64,000 bases of DNA from Novosphingobium guangzhouense. Its GTDB lineage: Bacteria; Pseudomonadota; Alphaproteobacteria; Sphingomonadales; Sphingomonadaceae. Where the stretch lies: assembly GCF_002896965.1 (NCBI RefSeq), contig NZ_LYMM01000003.1, positions 86,971 through 150,970 on the forward strand, in the 5' to 3' direction. The translations under genes were made by a program, and so were the position numbers. Numbering within the stretch: the first letter of the stretch is position 1; each line of letters opens with the position of its first letter. Positions 27,665-38,418 of this stretch are shown one piece after another. The notes under the pieces were generated by a model. It saw only the letters and a list, made by a program, of their open reading frames with translations. It was not told the DNA's origin and did not search any database.

Positions 27665-29782
27665 TTATCCCGCGATCACCCAGCTGATGGCGCCGACAAG
27701 GCCCAGCAGCATGACAAGAGCGTAGCTGTAGAGATAGCCCGATTGGACTTTCTGCGCGTAAGTCGAACCCTTGGCGACGACAGCCGCCGCACCGTCGGGA
27801 CCGAAGCGGTCGATCACACCGATGTCGAGCACCTTCCAGAACACGCCGCCGAGCCAGAACGCCGGCTTGACGAAGATGTTGTGGTACAGCTCGTCGAACA
27901 TCCACTTGCGATACACGAAGGTGTAGACAGGGCCGATCTGGTCGGTGACCGCCTTCGGGAACGCCGTGTTCTTGATGTAGCCATACCAGGCCGTGACGAA
28001 GCCGATGGCCATGACCGTGAACGGCGTCCACTTCACCCAGGTCGGCACACCATGCATGGCGTGGATCAGGTGCTCATGGAAGACCAGCGCGCCCTTCCAG
28101 AACTCGCCCTCGCCTTCGGAGACGAAGGCATGGTTGAAGACGAGACCGGCAGCAACGGCGCCGACCGAAAGGATCAGCAGCGGCAGCAGCATCACCAGCG
28201 GGCTTTCATGCGGGTGATAGCCGCCCGTGCCATCGCCATGATCGGCATAGTCCGGACCGCGCGAGCCAAGATCAACCGGTGCGTGTGCGTGGTCGTCGTG
28301 CGCATGGTCGTCATGATTTAAATGGTCGTCGTGCGCATGCGCATCGTCGTGATGATCATCATGCCCGTGACCATGCGCATCGTGGACTGCGTGCTGGATG
28401 TGCTCCGACTGGATCCAGCGCGGCTTTCCGAAGAAGGTCAGGAAGACCAGGCGCCAGGAGTAGAAGCTGGTCATCAGCGCGGCGAAGATACCCATCCAGA
28501 AGGCGAAGGTGCCCACCTGCGTACCCGAACCGAAGGCCGCTTCGAGGATCGCGTCCTTCGAATAGAAGCCCGCGAAGCCGACGACGCCTGCGATACCCAC
28601 GCCGGTGATGGCCAGCGTGCCCGCCGTCATCGTCCAGAAGGTGATCGGGATCTTCTTACGCAGTGCGCCATAGAAGCGCATGTCCTGCTCATGGTGCATC
28701 GCATGGATGACAGAGCCTGCACCGAGGAACAGCAGCGCCTTGAAGAAAGCGTGCGTGAACAGGTGGAACATGGCGGCGCCGTAAGCGCCAACGCCGGTGG
28801 CGAAGAACATGTAGCCCAGCTGCGAACAGGTGGAATAAGCGATGACGCGCTTGATGTCCCACTGCGTACAGCCGACGGTCGCGGCGAAGAAGCAGGTGCA
28901 GGCGCCGATCACGGCGATGACGTGCATCGCAGTTTCGCTCTGCTCGAACATCGGCGAGAGACGGCAGACCATGAAGACGCCGGCGGTGACCATGGTTGCC
29001 GCGTGGATCAGCGCCGAAACCGGGGTCGGGCCTTCCATCGCGTCAGGAAGCCAGGTGTGGAGGCCGAGCTGGGCCGACTTGCCCATCGCACCAACGAACA
29101 GCAGCAGGCACAGCACTGTCATGGTGTCAAAACGGTAACCGAGGAAACCGATCGTCGAACCGGCCATCGAGGGCGCGGCATGCAGGATCTCGGGGATCGA
29201 GACGGTGCCGAACACCAGATAAGTGCCGAAGATGCCAAGCATGAAGCCAAGGTCACCCACGCGGTTGACCACGAAGGCCTTGATCGCGGCGGCACCTGCC
29301 GAAGGCTTGCGGAACCAGAAACCGATCAGGAGGTACGAGGCAAGGCCCACGCCTTCCCAACCGAAGAACATCTGCACCAGGTTGTCCGCCGTCACCAGCA
29401 TGAGCATGGCGAAGGTAAACAGCGAGAGGTACGCGAAGAAGCGCGGCTGATCCGGCTCCTCGCTCATGTAGCCCCAAGAATAGAGGTGCACGAGCGCCGA
29501 AACCGACGTGATGACCACCAGCATGACGGCGGTGAGTGTATCCACGCGCAGCGCCCAGTCGAAGGTCATGGTGCCGGAGGCCACCCACTTCAGGACCGGG
29601 GCAACCGACGCTTCAGCCGATCCCGTCAGGAACGAGATGAAGATCGGCCACGACAAGGCGCAGGCGATGAACAGTGCGCCGGTGGTCAGCACCTTGGGCA
29701 CGACCATGCCAAGCGACTTGTTGGCGAACCCGGCAAGGATCGACGCCAGCAGCGGCAGGAAGACGATGAGGTAGATCGACAC
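27665..29782 (-). CDS. nuoL: NADH-quinone oxidoreductase subunit L, with His-rich loop
   Basis: The 705-residue distal antiporter-like subunit includes the long lateral helix that ties the membrane arm together. Characteristic segments are [19 protein letters not shown] near residue 140 with the conserved Glu, and [32 protein letters not shown] near 230. Between later helices, residues about 458–503 form a loop with some 16 His and a dozen Asp in HGH, DDH and HAHDDH clusters. The protein is longer than the roughly 615-residue E. coli NuoL, mostly because of this loop and nearby Gly/His-rich sequence. nuoM starts two bases after it ends. Confidence 0.95.
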   Translation of the reverse strand: MSIYLIVFLPLLASILAGFANKSLGMVVPKVLTTGALFIACALSWPIFISFLTGSAEASVAPVLKWVASGTMTFDWALRVDTLTAVMLVVITSVSALVHLYSWGYMSEEPDQPRFFAYLSLFTFAMLMLVTADNLVQMFFGWEGVGLASYLLIGFWFRKPSAGAAAIKAFVVNRVGDLGFMLGIFGTYLVFGTVSIPEILHAAPSMAGSTIGFLGYRFDTMTVLCLLLFVGAMGKSAQLGLHTWLPDAMEGPTPVSALIHAATMVTAGVFMVCRLSPMFEQSETAMHVIAVIGACTCFFAATVGCTQWDIKRVIAYSTCSQLGYMFFATGVGAYGAAMFHLFTHAFFKALLFLGAGSVIHAMHHEQDMRFYGALRKKIPITFWTMTAGTLAITGVGIAGVVGFAGFYSKDAILEAAFGSGTQVGTFAFWMGIFAALMTSFYSWRLVFLTFFGKPRWIQSEHIQHAVHDAHGHGHDDHHDDAHAHDDHLNHDDHAHDDHAHAPVDLGSRGPDYADHGDGTGGYHPHESPLVMLLPLLILSVGAVAAGLVFNHAFVSEGEGEFWKGALVFHEHLIHAMHGVPTWVKWTPFTVMAIGFVTAWYGYIKNTAFPKAVTDQIGPVYTFVYRKWMFDELYHNIFVKPAFWLGGVFWKVLDIGVIDRFGPDGAAAVVAKGSTYAQKVQSGYLYSYALVMLLGLVGAISWVIAG

Positions 29783-29786
29783 GGTC

Positions 29787-30092
29787 TTACCCCTTCATCC
29801 GGTTGACGTCGTCGACGGCGATCGTGCCGCGGCCACGGAAGTAGATCACGAGGATAGCAAGCCCCACTGCGGCCTCGCCCGCAGCCACCGTCAGCACGAA
29901 CATGGCAAAGATCTGGCCAGTCAGGTCGTGCAGGAAGGCGCTGAACGCGACGAGGTTGATGTTCACCGCAAGCAGGATCAGTTCGATCGACATCAGGATG
30001 ACGATGATGTTCTTGCGGTTGATGAAGATGCCGAGGACACCGAGCACGAAGAGGATCGAGCTGACCACGACATAATGTTCGACGCCGATCAC
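29787..30092 (-). CDS. nuoK: NADH-quinone oxidoreductase subunit K
   Basis: This 101-residue subunit has three transmembrane helices ([34 protein letters not shown] and [21 protein letters not shown]). The two conserved membrane glutamates of the NuoK/MrpC family lie in SIELILLA and [10 protein letters not shown]. Length and motifs are standard. Its start overlaps the nuoJ stop by four bases, and nuoL starts four bases after its stop. Confidence 0.97.
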   Translation of the reverse strand: MIGVEHYVVVSSILFVLGVLGIFINRKNIIVILMSIELILLAVNINLVAFSAFLHDLTGQIFAMFVLTVAAGEAAVGLAILVIYFRGRGTIAVDDVNRMKG

Positions 30093-30706
30093 AGCGAAAC
30101 CCCCTTGCCGACTTCCGGCTTGACGTTGAACGTGGCGTCCTGCGGACGGCGCTGGTTCTGCTTGGCGATCTTCTGACCGCGCGTGCCGCCGCGTTCACGA
30201 TGCGTCAGCACGATCGCACCGATCATCGAAACAAGCAGGATCACACCGGCGGCCTCAAACAGGAACAGGTAGCGGCTGAAAAGCAGGCCACCGATCGCCT
30301 CGATGTTGTGCAGGCCGGCTGCTGTCGCAGCGGTGCCATCTGGCGTTCCGAGTTCGAGGTTGCCGGCGCGATAGGCCCCGATGCCAAGCACGATCTCGGC
30401 CAGCAGCACGATCGCGACCAGTGCTCCGAACGGGAAGTAGCGGACGAACCCGGCGCGCAGTTCGGCGAAGTCGATGTCCAGCATCATGACCACGAAGAGG
30501 AACAGCACGGCGACGGCGCCGACGTAGACGATCACCAGCAGGGCAGCGATGAACTCGGCACCGGTCAGCACCATCAGGCCGGCGGCGTTAAAGAACGCCA
30601 GGATCAGCCAGAGCACCGAATGCACCGGGTTGCGCGACAGGATGGTGATGGCGCCTGAGGCCACCGTCATCACGGCGAAGAGGTAAAAGGCGATAATGTG
30701 GATCAT
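30089..30706 (-). CDS. nuoJ: NADH-quinone oxidoreductase subunit J
   Basis: The 205-residue subunit has five hydrophobic segments and the conserved TM3 region [18 protein letters not shown], where the pi-bulge helix couples quinone reduction to proton pumping. The start ATG at 30706 ([10 protein letters not shown]) gives the normal length; the frame continues upstream but overlaps nuoI without domain support. The C-terminal 35 residues are polar and basic ([16 protein letters not shown]), longer than in E. coli. It begins 28 bases after the nuoI stop and overlaps nuoK by four bases. Confidence 0.95.
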   Translation of the reverse strand: MIHIIAFYLFAVMTVASGAITILSRNPVHSVLWLILAFFNAAGLMVLTGAEFIAALLVIVYVGAVAVLFLFVVMMLDIDFAELRAGFVRYFPFGALVAIVLLAEIVLGIGAYRAGNLELGTPDGTAATAAGLHNIEAIGGLLFSRYLFLFEAAGVILLVSMIGAIVLTHRERGGTRGQKIAKQNQRRPQDATFNVKPEVGKGVSL

Positions 30707-30734
30707 GGGAAGCCCGTTTCCTTGCGCATGCCGG

Positions 30735-31220
30735 TCAACGGTACGGCGCGTCGGCTTCAAGGTTCGCGGCGATAGCACGCTCCCACTTGTCCCCGTTCGC
30801 CAGTAGCTTGGCCTTGTCGTAGAGCAGTTCTTCGCGCGTCTCGGTCGCGTATTCGAAGTTCGGACCCTCGACGATGGCATCGACCGGGCAGGCTTCCTGA
30901 CAGAAGCCGCAGTAGATGCACTTGGTCATGTCGATGTCGTAGCGCGTGGTGCGGCGCGAACCGTCGACACGGGGGGCCGCCTCGATGGTGATCGCCTGCG
31001 CCGGACAAATCGCCTCGCACAGCTTGCAGGCGATGCAGCGCTCTTCACCGTTGGGATAACGGCGCAGGGCGTGCTCGCCACGGAAGCGGGGCGAAAGCGG
31101 GTTCTTCTCGAACGGGTAGTTGATCGTCGCCTTGGGCTTGAAGAAATACTTCAAGGTCAGCCAGTGCGCCTTCACGAACTCCCAGAGCGTGAAGCTCTTG
31201 ATGAGGTATCCGACGGTCAT
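30735..31220 (-). CDS. nuoI: NADH-quinone oxidoreductase subunit I (two 4Fe-4S clusters)
   Basis: The 161-residue peripheral-arm subunit carries clusters N6a and N6b, coordinated by [12 protein letters not shown] and [12 protein letters not shown]. Electrons pass from NuoG to NuoB through it. The N terminus ([24 protein letters not shown]) is the amphipathic helix that lies on the membrane surface. ATG at 31220 overlaps the nuoH stop by four bases. Length matches the alphaproteobacterial and mitochondrial TYKY-type subunit. Confidence 0.97.
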   Translation of the reverse strand: MTVGYLIKSFTLWEFVKAHWLTLKYFFKPKATINYPFEKNPLSPRFRGEHALRRYPNGEERCIACKLCEAICPAQAITIEAAPRVDGSRRTTRYDIDMTKCIYCGFCQEACPVDAIVEGPNFEYATETREELLYDKAKLLANGDKWERAIAANLEADAPYR

Positions 31221-32263
31221 GCGAAGTGTCCGGTAGCCATGAGGTAGCCGCTGACGATCACGACGAACAGCAGCGATACGGGGAGGAAGACCTTCCAGCC
31301 CAGTCGCATCAACTGGTCGTAACGGTAACGAGGAACCGTCGCCTTGACCCAGCTGAACACGAAGAAGAAGAAACCGATCTTGAGCAGGAACCAGACGAAG
31401 CCCGGGACCAGATAAAGAACGGGGATGTCGAGCGGCGGCAGCCAGCCACCCCAGAACAGCGTCGCATTGAGCGCGCACATCAGGAGCACGTTGGCATATT
31501 CACCCAGCCAGTAGGCGGCGAAAGCCATCGACGAATATTCGGTCTGGTAACCGGCGACGAGCTCGGATTCCGCTTCGGTAAGATCGAAGGGAGCGCGCTG
31601 CGTTTCCGCAAGGCTCGACACCAGGAACATCACCCACATCGGGAACAGCAGCGGGTTCGCGACGAAGCCGTTGATCAGGCCGAAGACGTGCCCCTTCTGC
31701 GCCAGGACGATGCCGTTCATGTTGAACGTGCCCGCCCACAGGACGACGCAGATCAGGATGAAACCGATGGAGACTTCGTAGGAGATCATCTGCGCCGAAG
31801 CGCGCATCGCCGAGAAGAACGGGTACTTCGAGTTAGAAGCCCAGCCCGCCATGATTGTGCCGTAGACGCCCAGCGAACTGATCGCCAGAACGTAAAGCAG
31901 GCCGATGTTGATGTTGGCGAGGATGGCGTTCGAATTGAACGGGATCACCGCCCAGGCCATCAGCGCCACCGTGAAGGTGACCACCGGCGCGATCAGGAAG
32001 ATGCCCTTGTTCGCTGCCGATGGGATGATGGTTTCCTGCAGGAAGACCTTGAGGCCGTCCGCGAAGGACTGCAGCAGACCGAACGGGCCGACCACGTTGG
32101 GACCACGGCGCAGCGCCATGGCGGCCCAGATCTTGCGGTCGACGTAGATGATCATCGCAACGGCCAGCATCAGCGGCAGCGCGATCAGCAGGATGCCGCA
32201 GATCGTTGAAAGCAGCCATGCCCCTTCGAAAGGCATCCCGAGGGATTGGAAGAACGAAGTCAT
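31217..32263 (-). CDS. nuoH: NADH-quinone oxidoreductase subunit H
   Basis: The 348-residue membrane subunit forms most of the quinone-binding chamber with NuoB and NuoD. Eight hydrophobic segments are present, and the conserved loop motifs [20 protein letters not shown] near residue 50, [23 protein letters not shown] near 145 and [19 protein letters not shown] near 225 are intact. It overlaps both neighbours (nuoG and nuoI) by four bases. Nothing is unusual in length. Confidence 0.97.
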   Translation of the reverse strand: MTSFFQSLGMPFEGAWLLSTICGILLIALPLMLAVAMIIYVDRKIWAAMALRRGPNVVGPFGLLQSFADGLKVFLQETIIPSAANKGIFLIAPVVTFTVALMAWAVIPFNSNAILANINIGLLYVLAISSLGVYGTIMAGWASNSKYPFFSAMRASAQMISYEVSIGFILICVVLWAGTFNMNGIVLAQKGHVFGLINGFVANPLLFPMWVMFLVSSLAETQRAPFDLTEAESELVAGYQTEYSSMAFAAYWLGEYANVLLMCALNATLFWGGWLPPLDIPVLYLVPGFVWFLLKIGFFFFVFSWVKATVPRYRYDQLMRLGWKVFLPVSLLFVVIVSGYLMATGHFA

Positions 32264-34278
32264 TCCGCAGCCTCCGCGAACTCTTCACCGTGCAGCAGTT
32301 CTGCCGAACAACGCTGCATCGTCGCGCTGGCGCGCGCGATCGGGTTGGTCATGTAGAAGTCCTTGATCGGATAGGCGATCGCGCCCGAAGCCGAACCGCC
32401 GCCCGCAGGCAGCGCCGCGCCGTAGTCGGCCAGACCCTCAACGCCGAGCGCCGGGACTGCCGAAACCATGGCAGCGCGAAGCTGGTCGAAGCTGTCGAAG
32501 CCGACCGAGACGCCGAAGGCGTCGGCCAGTGCGCGCAGGATCGTCCAGTCCTCACGCGCGTCGCCGGGCGCGAAGACGGCCTTGTCGGCGAACTGCACGC
32601 GACCTTCGGTGTTGACGTAAGTGCCGGCCTTTTCAGTGTAAGCCGAAGCGGGCAGGATCACGTCGGCAGCGTGCGCCGCCTTGTCACCGTGGTGGCCGAT
32701 GTAGACGATCATAGAGTCCGCGAACTTCGTATAGTCCACTTCATCCGCACCCAGCGAGATCAGCACCTTGGGCTTGGCCGCGACGAGGTCGGCGATGCCG
32801 CCCTTCTGCGCATAGCCCAGCATCAGGCCACCCATGCGCGAAGCGGCCATATGCAGGACGTTGAAACCGTTCCATGCAGTGCCGTCCTCAAGCGTGCGCA
32901 CGAGGTTGAATTGACCTGCGAGCGCAAGGCCCGCTTCCAGACCGCCGCGGCCGAGCGCCGCGCCGCCCAGGATCACCGCCGGACGCTTGGCGCCCGAAAG
33001 CGCATCCGCCACGTGGCCCGGCAGGTTGCCGATCAGCGACAGATCTTCGCCAAGGAATTCACCGCCGAACGTGGTTTCCCACTCAGGACCGATCAGGAAC
33101 ACCTTGGCGCCGCGCTTCACGGCCTTGCGCAGACGGACGTTGACCGTCGGCGCTTCCCAGCGAACGTGCGCACCGACAATCAGGATCGCGTCTGCAGTCT
33201 CGATGTCGTTGAAAGTGGTGTTGAAGTTGACGGCGGCCAGGCTCGACGTGTCGTAGTCCATGCCGGTCTGGCGGCCTTCGAGCAGGTTCGAACCGAGCGC
33301 ACCAACAAGCGCCTTGGCGGCGAACATCGTCTCGCAATCAACCATGTCACCGGCGACAGCAGCGATCGACGCGCCGGGGTTCAGGGTGGAAAGCGCGGCG
33401 AAAGCCTCGTTCCAGGTGGCCTGAACCAGCTTGCCGTCACGGCGCAGGAACGGCTTGTCGAGACGGCGGCGGGTCAGGCCATCGACCTGGAAGCGCGCCT
33501 TGTCGCTCAGCCATTCCTCATTGACGTCGTCGTTGTTGCGCGGAAGTGCGCGAAGCACTTCGCGGCCACGCGCGTCGATGCGGATGTTGGCGCCGGTTGC
33601 GTCCGAAACGTCGATCGAGAGCGTCTTCTTCAGTTCCCACGGACGCGCTTCAAACGCGTAGGGGCGGCTGGTAAGCGCGCCGACCGGGCACAGATCGATC
33701 ACATTGGCCGACATCTCGTGATGTGCGGCCTTCTCCAGATACGTGGTGATCTGCATCGTCTCGCCGCGATAGAGCGCGCCGATCTCGTCCACGCCGGCGA
33801 TCTCTTCCGAGAAGCGCACGCAGCGGGTGCAGTGGATGCAGCGCGTCATCGTGGTCTTGATGAGCGGGCCCATGTACTTCTCGGTAACCGCGCGCTTGTG
33901 CTCGTGGTAACGCGAACCGCCGCGACCGTAGGCCACCGACTGGTCCTGCAGGTCACACTCACCGCCCTGATCGCAGATCGGGCAGTCGAGCGGGTGGTTG
34001 ATGAGAAGGAATTCCATGACCCCTTCCCGCGCCTTCTTGACCATTTCGGAGTCCGTGCGGATCTCCTGGCCTTCGGTGGCGGGAAGCGCGCAAGATGCCT
34101 GTGGCTTGGGCGGTCCGGGCTTCACTTCGACGAGGCACATGCGGCAGTTGCCCGCGATGCTCAGACGTTCGTGATAGCAGAAGCGCGGGATTTCCTTGCC
34201 GGCAAGCTCGGCCGCCTGAAGGACGGTCGCGCCAGCGGGAACGTCGATTTCGACGCCGTCTACTTTGACCTTGGGCAT
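32260..34278 (-). CDS. nuoG: NADH-quinone oxidoreductase subunit G
   Basis: The 672-residue largest peripheral subunit has an N-terminal ferredoxin domain with a [2Fe-2S] cluster ([20 protein letters not shown]), the His-Cys cluster region [17 protein letters not shown], and the [4Fe-4S] motif [16 protein letters not shown] with [11 protein letters not shown] molybdopterin-oxidoreductase-like domain without cofactor follows. ATG at 34278 shares one base with the nuoF stop (TAATG). The shorter, mitochondrial-like form without the extra N7 cluster motif fits alphaproteobacteria. The upstream extension of the frame overlaps nuoF and is discarded. Confidence 0.95.
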   Translation of the reverse strand: MPKVKVDGVEIDVPAGATVLQAAELAGKEIPRFCYHERLSIAGNCRMCLVEVKPGPPKPQASCALPATEGQEIRTDSEMVKKAREGVMEFLLINHPLDCPICDQGGECDLQDQSVAYGRGGSRYHEHKRAVTEKYMGPLIKTTMTRCIHCTRCVRFSEEIAGVDEIGALYRGETMQITTYLEKAAHHEMSANVIDLCPVGALTSRPYAFEARPWELKKTLSIDVSDATGANIRIDARGREVLRALPRNNDDVNEEWLSDKARFQVDGLTRRRLDKPFLRRDGKLVQATWNEAFAALSTLNPGASIAAVAGDMVDCETMFAAKALVGALGSNLLEGRQTGMDYDTSSLAAVNFNTTFNDIETADAILIVGAHVRWEAPTVNVRLRKAVKRGAKVFLIGPEWETTFGGEFLGEDLSLIGNLPGHVADALSGAKRPAVILGGAALGRGGLEAGLALAGQFNLVRTLEDGTAWNGFNVLHMAASRMGGLMLGYAQKGGIADLVAAKPKVLISLGADEVDYTKFADSMIVYIGHHGDKAAHAADVILPASAYTEKAGTYVNTEGRVQFADKAVFAPGDAREDWTILRALADAFGVSVGFDSFDQLRAAMVSAVPALGVEGLADYGAALPAGGGSASGAIAYPIKDFYMTNPIARASATMQRCSAELLHGEEFAEAAE

Positions 34279-35588
34279 TATTCTGCTGCCTGTTGCAGAG
34301 ATCCGTGGCGCGCTTCGATGCGGCGCTCGATCTCGGGACGGAAGTGGCGGATCAGGCCCTGGATCGGCCACGCGGCTGCGTCGCCAAGCGCGCAGATGGT
34401 GTGACCTTCGACCTGCTTGGTAACCTGCTGGAGCATGTCGATTTCCTCGACATGCGCGTCGCCGGTGCGCAGGCGCTCCATCACGCGCCACATCCAGCCC
34501 GTACCTTCGCGGCAGGGGGTGCACTGGCCGCAGGACTCGTGCTTGTAGAAGTACGAGAGGCGCGAAATGGCGCGGACGATGTCAGTGGACTTGTCCATGA
34601 CGATGACGGCTGCGGTGCCGAGGCCCGAACCGACCGCCTTCAGGCCGTCGAAGTCCATCGGTGCGTCCCAGATATCTGCGGCCGGGACCAGCGGAACCGA
34701 CGAACCGCCGGGGATCACCGCCAGCAGGTTGTCCTTGCCGCCGCGAATGCCGCCGCAGTGACGCTCGATCAGTTCGCTGAACGGGATCGACATCTCTTCC
34801 TCGACCACGCAGGGACGGTTCACGTGCCCGCTGATCTGGAAGAGCTTGGTGCCCTTGTTGTTCTCGCGCCCGAAGGACGAGAACCACGAGGCGCCACGAC
34901 GCAGGATCGTGGGAGCCACTGCGATCGATTCCACGTTGTTCACCGTGGTCGGGCAGCCGTAGAGGCCCGCTCCGGCCGGGAACGGCGGCTTCAGGCGGGG
35001 CTGGCCCTTCTTGCCTTCGAGGCTCTCGATCATCGCGGTCTCTTCGCCGCAGATGTAGGCGCCCGCACCACGGTGGACGAAGACGTCGAAGTCGTAGCCC
35101 GAACCCGCCGCATTCTTGCCCAGCAGGCCCGCCGCATAGGCTTCTTCACGCGCGGCGAAGAGCACTTCGGCCTCGCGGATGTATTCGCCGCGGATGTAGA
35201 TGTAGGCCGCGCGCGCGCCCATCGCGAAACCAGCCACCAGCGCGCCTTCGAACAGAAGGTGCGGATCGTGACGCATGATCTCGCGATCCTTGCACGAACC
35301 CGGTTCGGATTCGTCCGCGTTGATCACAAGGAAGCTGGGCTTGGGATTGCCGTTCTGGTCGAGCGGCGGCTGCTTGGGCATGAAGGACCACTTCATGCCG
35401 GTGGGGAAGCCCGCACCGCCGCGCCCGCGCAGACCCGACGCCTTCATCTCGTCGATGATGGCATCGCGACCGCGCGCGATCAGATCCTTGGTGTTGTCCC
35501 AGGCGCCGCGCGCCTGCGCTTCCTTCAGGTTCCACGGCTGGAAGCCGTAGACGTTGGTGAAGATGCGATCCTTATCGAGGAGAGCCAT
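34278..35588 (-). CDS. nuoF: NADH-quinone oxidoreductase subunit F (FMN and NADH site)
   Basis: This 436-residue subunit oxidises NADH with FMN and passes electrons to cluster N3. FMN/NADH-binding glycine-rich sequences are [15 protein letters not shown] near residue 60 and [19 protein letters not shown] near 180; the [4Fe-4S] ligands are in [15 protein letters not shown] near 355 and a later [12 protein letters not shown]. The ATG at 35588 shares a base with the nuoE stop, matching the TAATG junction at the gene's other end. Confidence 0.96.
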   Translation of the reverse strand: MALLDKDRIFTNVYGFQPWNLKEAQARGAWDNTKDLIARGRDAIIDEMKASGLRGRGGAGFPTGMKWSFMPKQPPLDQNGNPKPSFLVINADESEPGSCKDREIMRHDPHLLFEGALVAGFAMGARAAYIYIRGEYIREAEVLFAAREEAYAAGLLGKNAAGSGYDFDVFVHRGAGAYICGEETAMIESLEGKKGQPRLKPPFPAGAGLYGCPTTVNNVESIAVAPTILRRGASWFSSFGRENNKGTKLFQISGHVNRPCVVEEEMSIPFSELIERHCGGIRGGKDNLLAVIPGGSSVPLVPAADIWDAPMDFDGLKAVGSGLGTAAVIVMDKSTDIVRAISRLSYFYKHESCGQCTPCREGTGWMWRVMERLRTGDAHVEEIDMLQQVTKQVEGHTICALGDAAAWPIQGLIRHFRPEIERRIEARHGSLQQAAE

Positions 35589-36256
35589 TACCACTCGCTC
35601 CGATAGTCATGGTTTTCACTCATCATGGCGACGAGGTTGGTCGGTTCGCCCACCGGCTCCACAGTGTGGCGTGCCGGATCCTGCGTGCCTGCCTTCGGGG
35701 TTTCGCCACGCGCCAGCGCATCGAGCACGGCGTTCAGGCGATCCGAGGTCAGATCCTCGTAGTTATCGTCGTTGATCTGGACCATCGGAGCCGAGGCGCA
35801 GTTGCCCATGCATTCAACCTCGGTGAACGACCAGAGGCCGTCTTCCGAGATGTGGCCCTTCTTCATGCCGCGCGACTTGCAGGTCGCCAGCAGGTCGTCA
35901 GAGCCCCGCAGCATGCACGGGGTAGTGCCGCAGACCTGCACGTGGAAACGGCCGATCGGCGCGATGTTGTACATCGTGTAGAACGAGGCGACCTCGACCA
36001 CGCGGATGATCGGCATGTCGAGGTAGGCGGCGATGTATTCCATCACCGGGATCGGCAGCCAGCCTTGCGTGTTCAGTTCCGCGCCGACCTGGCGCTGCGC
36101 GAGATCGAGCAGCGGCATCACCGCAGAGCGCTGGCGCCCTTCGGGATAGCGTGCGACGATCTCCTTTGCCTTGGCGGCGTTCGCCTCGGTCCAGGCGAAA
36201 TTGCCCCAACGCGCCCGCAATTCGGGCGTATCGGGTTCGATATAGCGGTCAGCCAT
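35588..36256 (-). CDS. nuoE: NADH-quinone oxidoreductase subunit E
   Basis: The 222-residue thioredoxin-fold subunit binds the off-path [2Fe-2S] cluster N1a, with ligands in [10 protein letters not shown] and [11 protein letters not shown]. The N-terminal helical domain ([28 protein letters not shown]) is typical. A C-terminal tail of about 40 residues beyond the fold is polar and ends [10 protein letters not shown], usual for alphaproteobacteria. The start overlaps the small membrane protein gene by eight bases, so the three inserted small genes and nuoE are on one transcript. Confidence 0.95.
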   Translation of the reverse strand: MADRYIEPDTPELRARWGNFAWTEANAAKAKEIVARYPEGRQRSAVMPLLDLAQRQVGAELNTQGWLPIPVMEYIAAYLDMPIIRVVEVASFYTMYNIAPIGRFHVQVCGTTPCMLRGSDDLLATCKSRGMKKGHISEDGLWSFTEVECMGNCASAPMVQINDDNYEDLTSDRLNAVLDALARGETPKAGTQDPARHTVEPVGEPTNLVAMMSENHDYRSEW

Positions 36257-36452
36257 GCTTACCTCTGCGCTTCAGCCACTGATCCTGGCCGAAAAAGAAA
36301 ATCTCGAAGCCGCCGATGGCAGTCGCCAGCATGGCGATCATCGGCGAGGGCGCGATCCCGAGCCAAAGAACGACGAAGTATAGCCCGACAAGGAACAGGC
36401 CCGTAAGGGTTGCCCAGATACGGATCATTTCCACCGTGTTGAACTTCGTCAC
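36249..36452 (-). CDS. Small membrane protein between nuoD and nuoE
   Basis: The product of about 67 residues has two hydrophobic segments (IWATLTGLFLVGLYFVVLWLGI and MIAMLATAIGGFEIFFFG) and a basic C terminus (KRRGKHG). It is not a known complex I subunit, and I do not recognise a family. GTG at 36452 is chosen because AAGGGG lies eight bases upstream; an ATG at 36428 is an alternative. It overlaps the nuoE start by eight bases, so it is translated with the nuo genes. A role in complex I assembly is possible but unsupported. Confidence 0.65.
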   Translation of the reverse strand: MTKFNTVEMIRIWATLTGLFLVGLYFVVLWLGIAPSPMIAMLATAIGGFEIFFFGQDQWLKRRGKHG

Positions 36453-36471
36453 AGGTCCCACCCCTTCACGA

Positions 36472-36825
36472 TCAACGAATGAATTCGACGCGCGAACACT
36501 TGTCGCCTTCGAAGCTGTAGACCGCGATCACGTCGAACGGGTCCACAAGTTCCGAACCGTCGCTTGCGGGGCCGCGCGTCACATGCTCGCGCATCAGCAC
36601 ATATGCGCCGATCTGCGAGGCTTCGACGATCTCGGCCTTGTTCTGCGGCCACTTGGCGAAGGCGGCGGCGAGGCCCGAACGGGTGCCTTCCTTGCCTTCG
36701 CGCACGACGGCGCCGCGATAGTTCGCCTCGCAGGCATCCTCGGTCATGTACGAAACGTACGTGTCGACGTCCTGCGCGTTATAGGCCGCGATCATCGCCT
36801 TTGCGGTATCGAGGTTGCTTACCAT
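36472..36825 (-). CDS. NTF2-like/SnoaL-fold protein
   Basis: The 117-residue product begins with the helix pattern TAKAMIAAYNAQDVDTYVSYMTEDACEA and contains later strands such as EIVEASQIGAYVLMREHVTRG and VIAVYSFEGDKCSRVEFIR, the layout of the NTF2-like superfamily (SnoaL, nuclear transport factor 2 and steroid isomerase types). No catalytic residues can be assigned. The ATG at 36825 follows the upstream stop by one base. It lies between nuoD and nuoE and shares their transcript, but families with this fold are diverse and a link to complex I is only positional. Confidence 0.75.
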   Translation of the reverse strand: MVSNLDTAKAMIAAYNAQDVDTYVSYMTEDACEANYRGAVVREGKEGTRSGLAAAFAKWPQNKAEIVEASQIGAYVLMREHVTRGPASDGSELVDPFDVIAVYSFEGDKCSRVEFIR

Positions 36826-36826
36826 C

Positions 36827-37210
36827 TCATTTATTCCCAACAGGCTGGCGGACGATCACCGGCCCTGGAGGCGGACCGAATACAACTTCGCTTATCTTTG
36901 CCCCCGAGAACATGATCGACGCATCGCGGGCTTCCGAAGAACAACTTAGATCGACATTAATATTACGATCAAAATTTCCCCGAATGGACTTCAGCTCACA
37001 ACCTTTGAAATGCTCAACAAGTTCGTCGAGGGTTTTGGATTGCCTTGTCCAATTATGTAGACTTGCTTCCGGAGCGAGAGCTTTTCCGGCCAGTGAACCA
37101 TCGCCCTTAATAAGAGCCCCGGAAAACTGAGCAGCGAGTTCATATTTTTCCGCCGGAAAGCCATTAGCCATCAGCAGTGGTAAGCTCAAAGAGAGAGCAA
37201 TTAACCTCAA
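36827..37210 (-). CDS. Secreted small protein of unknown function, inserted after nuoD
   Basis: The 127-residue product has an N-terminal signal-like segment ([19 protein letters not shown]) and a mature part with [16 protein letters not shown] and two Cys that could form a disulphide in the periplasm. I do not recognise it. The start is TTG at 37210, overlapping the nuoD stop (TTGA). The gene is visibly richer in A and T than its nuo neighbours, with codons such as TTA and AAT that are rare nearby, suggesting recent acquisition. It probably reaches the periplasm while its neighbours do not. Confidence 0.65.
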   Translation of the reverse strand: MRLIALSLSLPLLMANGFPAEKYELAAQFSGALIKGDGSLAGKALAPEASLHNWTRQSKTLDELVEHFKGCELKSIRGNFDRNINVDLSCSSEARDASIMFSGAKISEVVFGPPPGPVIVRQPVGNK

Positions 37211-38418
37211 CGGTCACACTCCCCGAACACGATGTCCATCGCACCCAGAATTGCCGTGGCGTCAGGCAGCATGTGGCCCTTGGACATGAAGTCCATCGCC
37301 TGCAGGTGGCTGAACGCGGTCGGGCGGATCTTGCAGCGGTACGGCTTGTTCGAGCCGTCCGAGACGAGATAGACGCCGAATTCGCCCTTGGGGCTTTCGG
37401 TCGCGACGTAAACTTCGCCTGCCGGGACGTGGAAGCCTTCGGTGTAGAGCTTGAAGTGATGGATCAGCGATTCCATCGAGGACTTCATCTCTGCGCGCTT
37501 GGGCGGAACCACCTTGCGATCGGTGGAAGCCACCGGACCTTCCGGCATTTCGCGCAGGCACTGCTTCATGATCCGGGCCGACTGGCGCACTTCCTCGGCA
37601 CGACACATGAAGCGATCGTAGCAGTCGCCGCTGGTGCCGACGGGAACCTCGAAGTCCATGCGATCATAGACATCGTAAGGCTGCGCCTTGCGGATGTCCC
37701 AGGCGATGCCCGAACCGCGGATCATCGGGCCGGAGAAGCCCCATGCCAGCGCGTCTTCCTTCGACACCGTGGCGATGTCGACGTTGCGCTGCTTGAAGAT
37801 GCGGTTGTCGGCGACGAGGCTCAGCGCGTCCTCGAACAGTTCCGGCAGGCGCGTGTCGAGCCAGTCGGCAATGTCGGTCAGCAGCTTGAGCGGCACGTCC
37901 TGATGCACGCCGCCGGGACGATACCAGGCCGAGTGCATGCGGGCGCCCGAGGCGCGCTCGAAGAAGTTGAGGCAATCCTCGCGGATTTCGAAAAGCCACA
38001 GGTTCGGCGTCATCGCGCCGATGTCCATGATGTGCGAACCCATGTTCATCATGTGGTTGCAGATGCGGGTCAGCTCGGCGAACAGCACGCGAAGATACTG
38101 GGCGCGCAGCGGAACCTCAAGGTTCAGCAGCTTCTCGATAGCGAGCACATAGGAGTGCTCCATGCCGAGCGGCGAACAGTAGTCCAGCCGGTCGAAGTAC
38201 GGCAGCGCCTGAAGGTAGGTCTTGTGCTCGATCAGCTTTTCGGTGCCGCGGTGAAGCAGGCCGACGTGCGGATCGATCCGCTCGATGATCTCGCCGTCCA
38301 GTTCCATGACCATGCGCAGAACGCCGTGGGCCGCGGGGTGCTGGGGACCGAAGTTGATGGTGTAGTTGGTGATGACCTCGTCGCCGGTGGTGGGCGACTG
38401 CTCAAGCTGCATGCTCAC
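37207..38418 (-). CDS. nuoD: NADH-quinone oxidoreductase subunit D
   Basis: The 403-residue 49-kDa-type subunit forms the quinone site with NuoB and Nuo[14 protein letters not shown] near residue 25, [11 protein letters not shown] near 55, and the C-terminal [26 protein letters not shown] are all intact. It is not fused to NuoC, unlike in E. coli. GTG at 38418 overlaps the nuoC stop (GTGA); ATG at 38412 is a possible alternative two codons on. Three non-nuo genes follow before nuoE. Confidence 0.96.
   Translation of the reverse strand: MSMQLEQSPTTGDEVITNYTINFGPQHPAAHGVLRMVMELDGEIIERIDPHVGLLHRGTEKLIEHKTYLQALPYFDRLDYCSPLGMEHSYVLAIEKLLNLEVPLRAQYLRVLFAELTRICNHMMNMGSHIMDIGAMTPNLWLFEIREDCLNFFERASGARMHSAWYRPGGVHQDVPLKLLTDIADWLDTRLPELFEDALSLVADNRIFKQRNVDIATVSKEDALAWGFSGPMIRGSGIAWDIRKAQPYDVYDRMDFEVPVGTSGDCYDRFMCRAEEVRQSARIMKQCLREMPEGPVASTDRKVVPPKRAEMKSSMESLIHHFKLYTEGFHVPAGEVYVATESPKGEFGVYLVSDGSNKPYRCKIRPTAFSHLQAMDFMSKGHMLPDATAILGAMDIVFGECDR

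Noticed and set aside
26143..27687. Plus-strand open frame of 514 codons antisense to nuoM
   Set aside because: Opposite a clear gene; composition extremely rich in His, Arg, Gln and Asp; no domain or start signal.
28322..29806. Plus-strand open frame of 494 codons antisense to nuoL
   Set aside because: Same reasons: mirror of a real gene and no recognisable fold.
32206..34404. Plus-strand open frame of 732 codons antisense to nuoG
   Set aside because: Opposite nuoG with its cluster motifs; no domain in the antisense protein.
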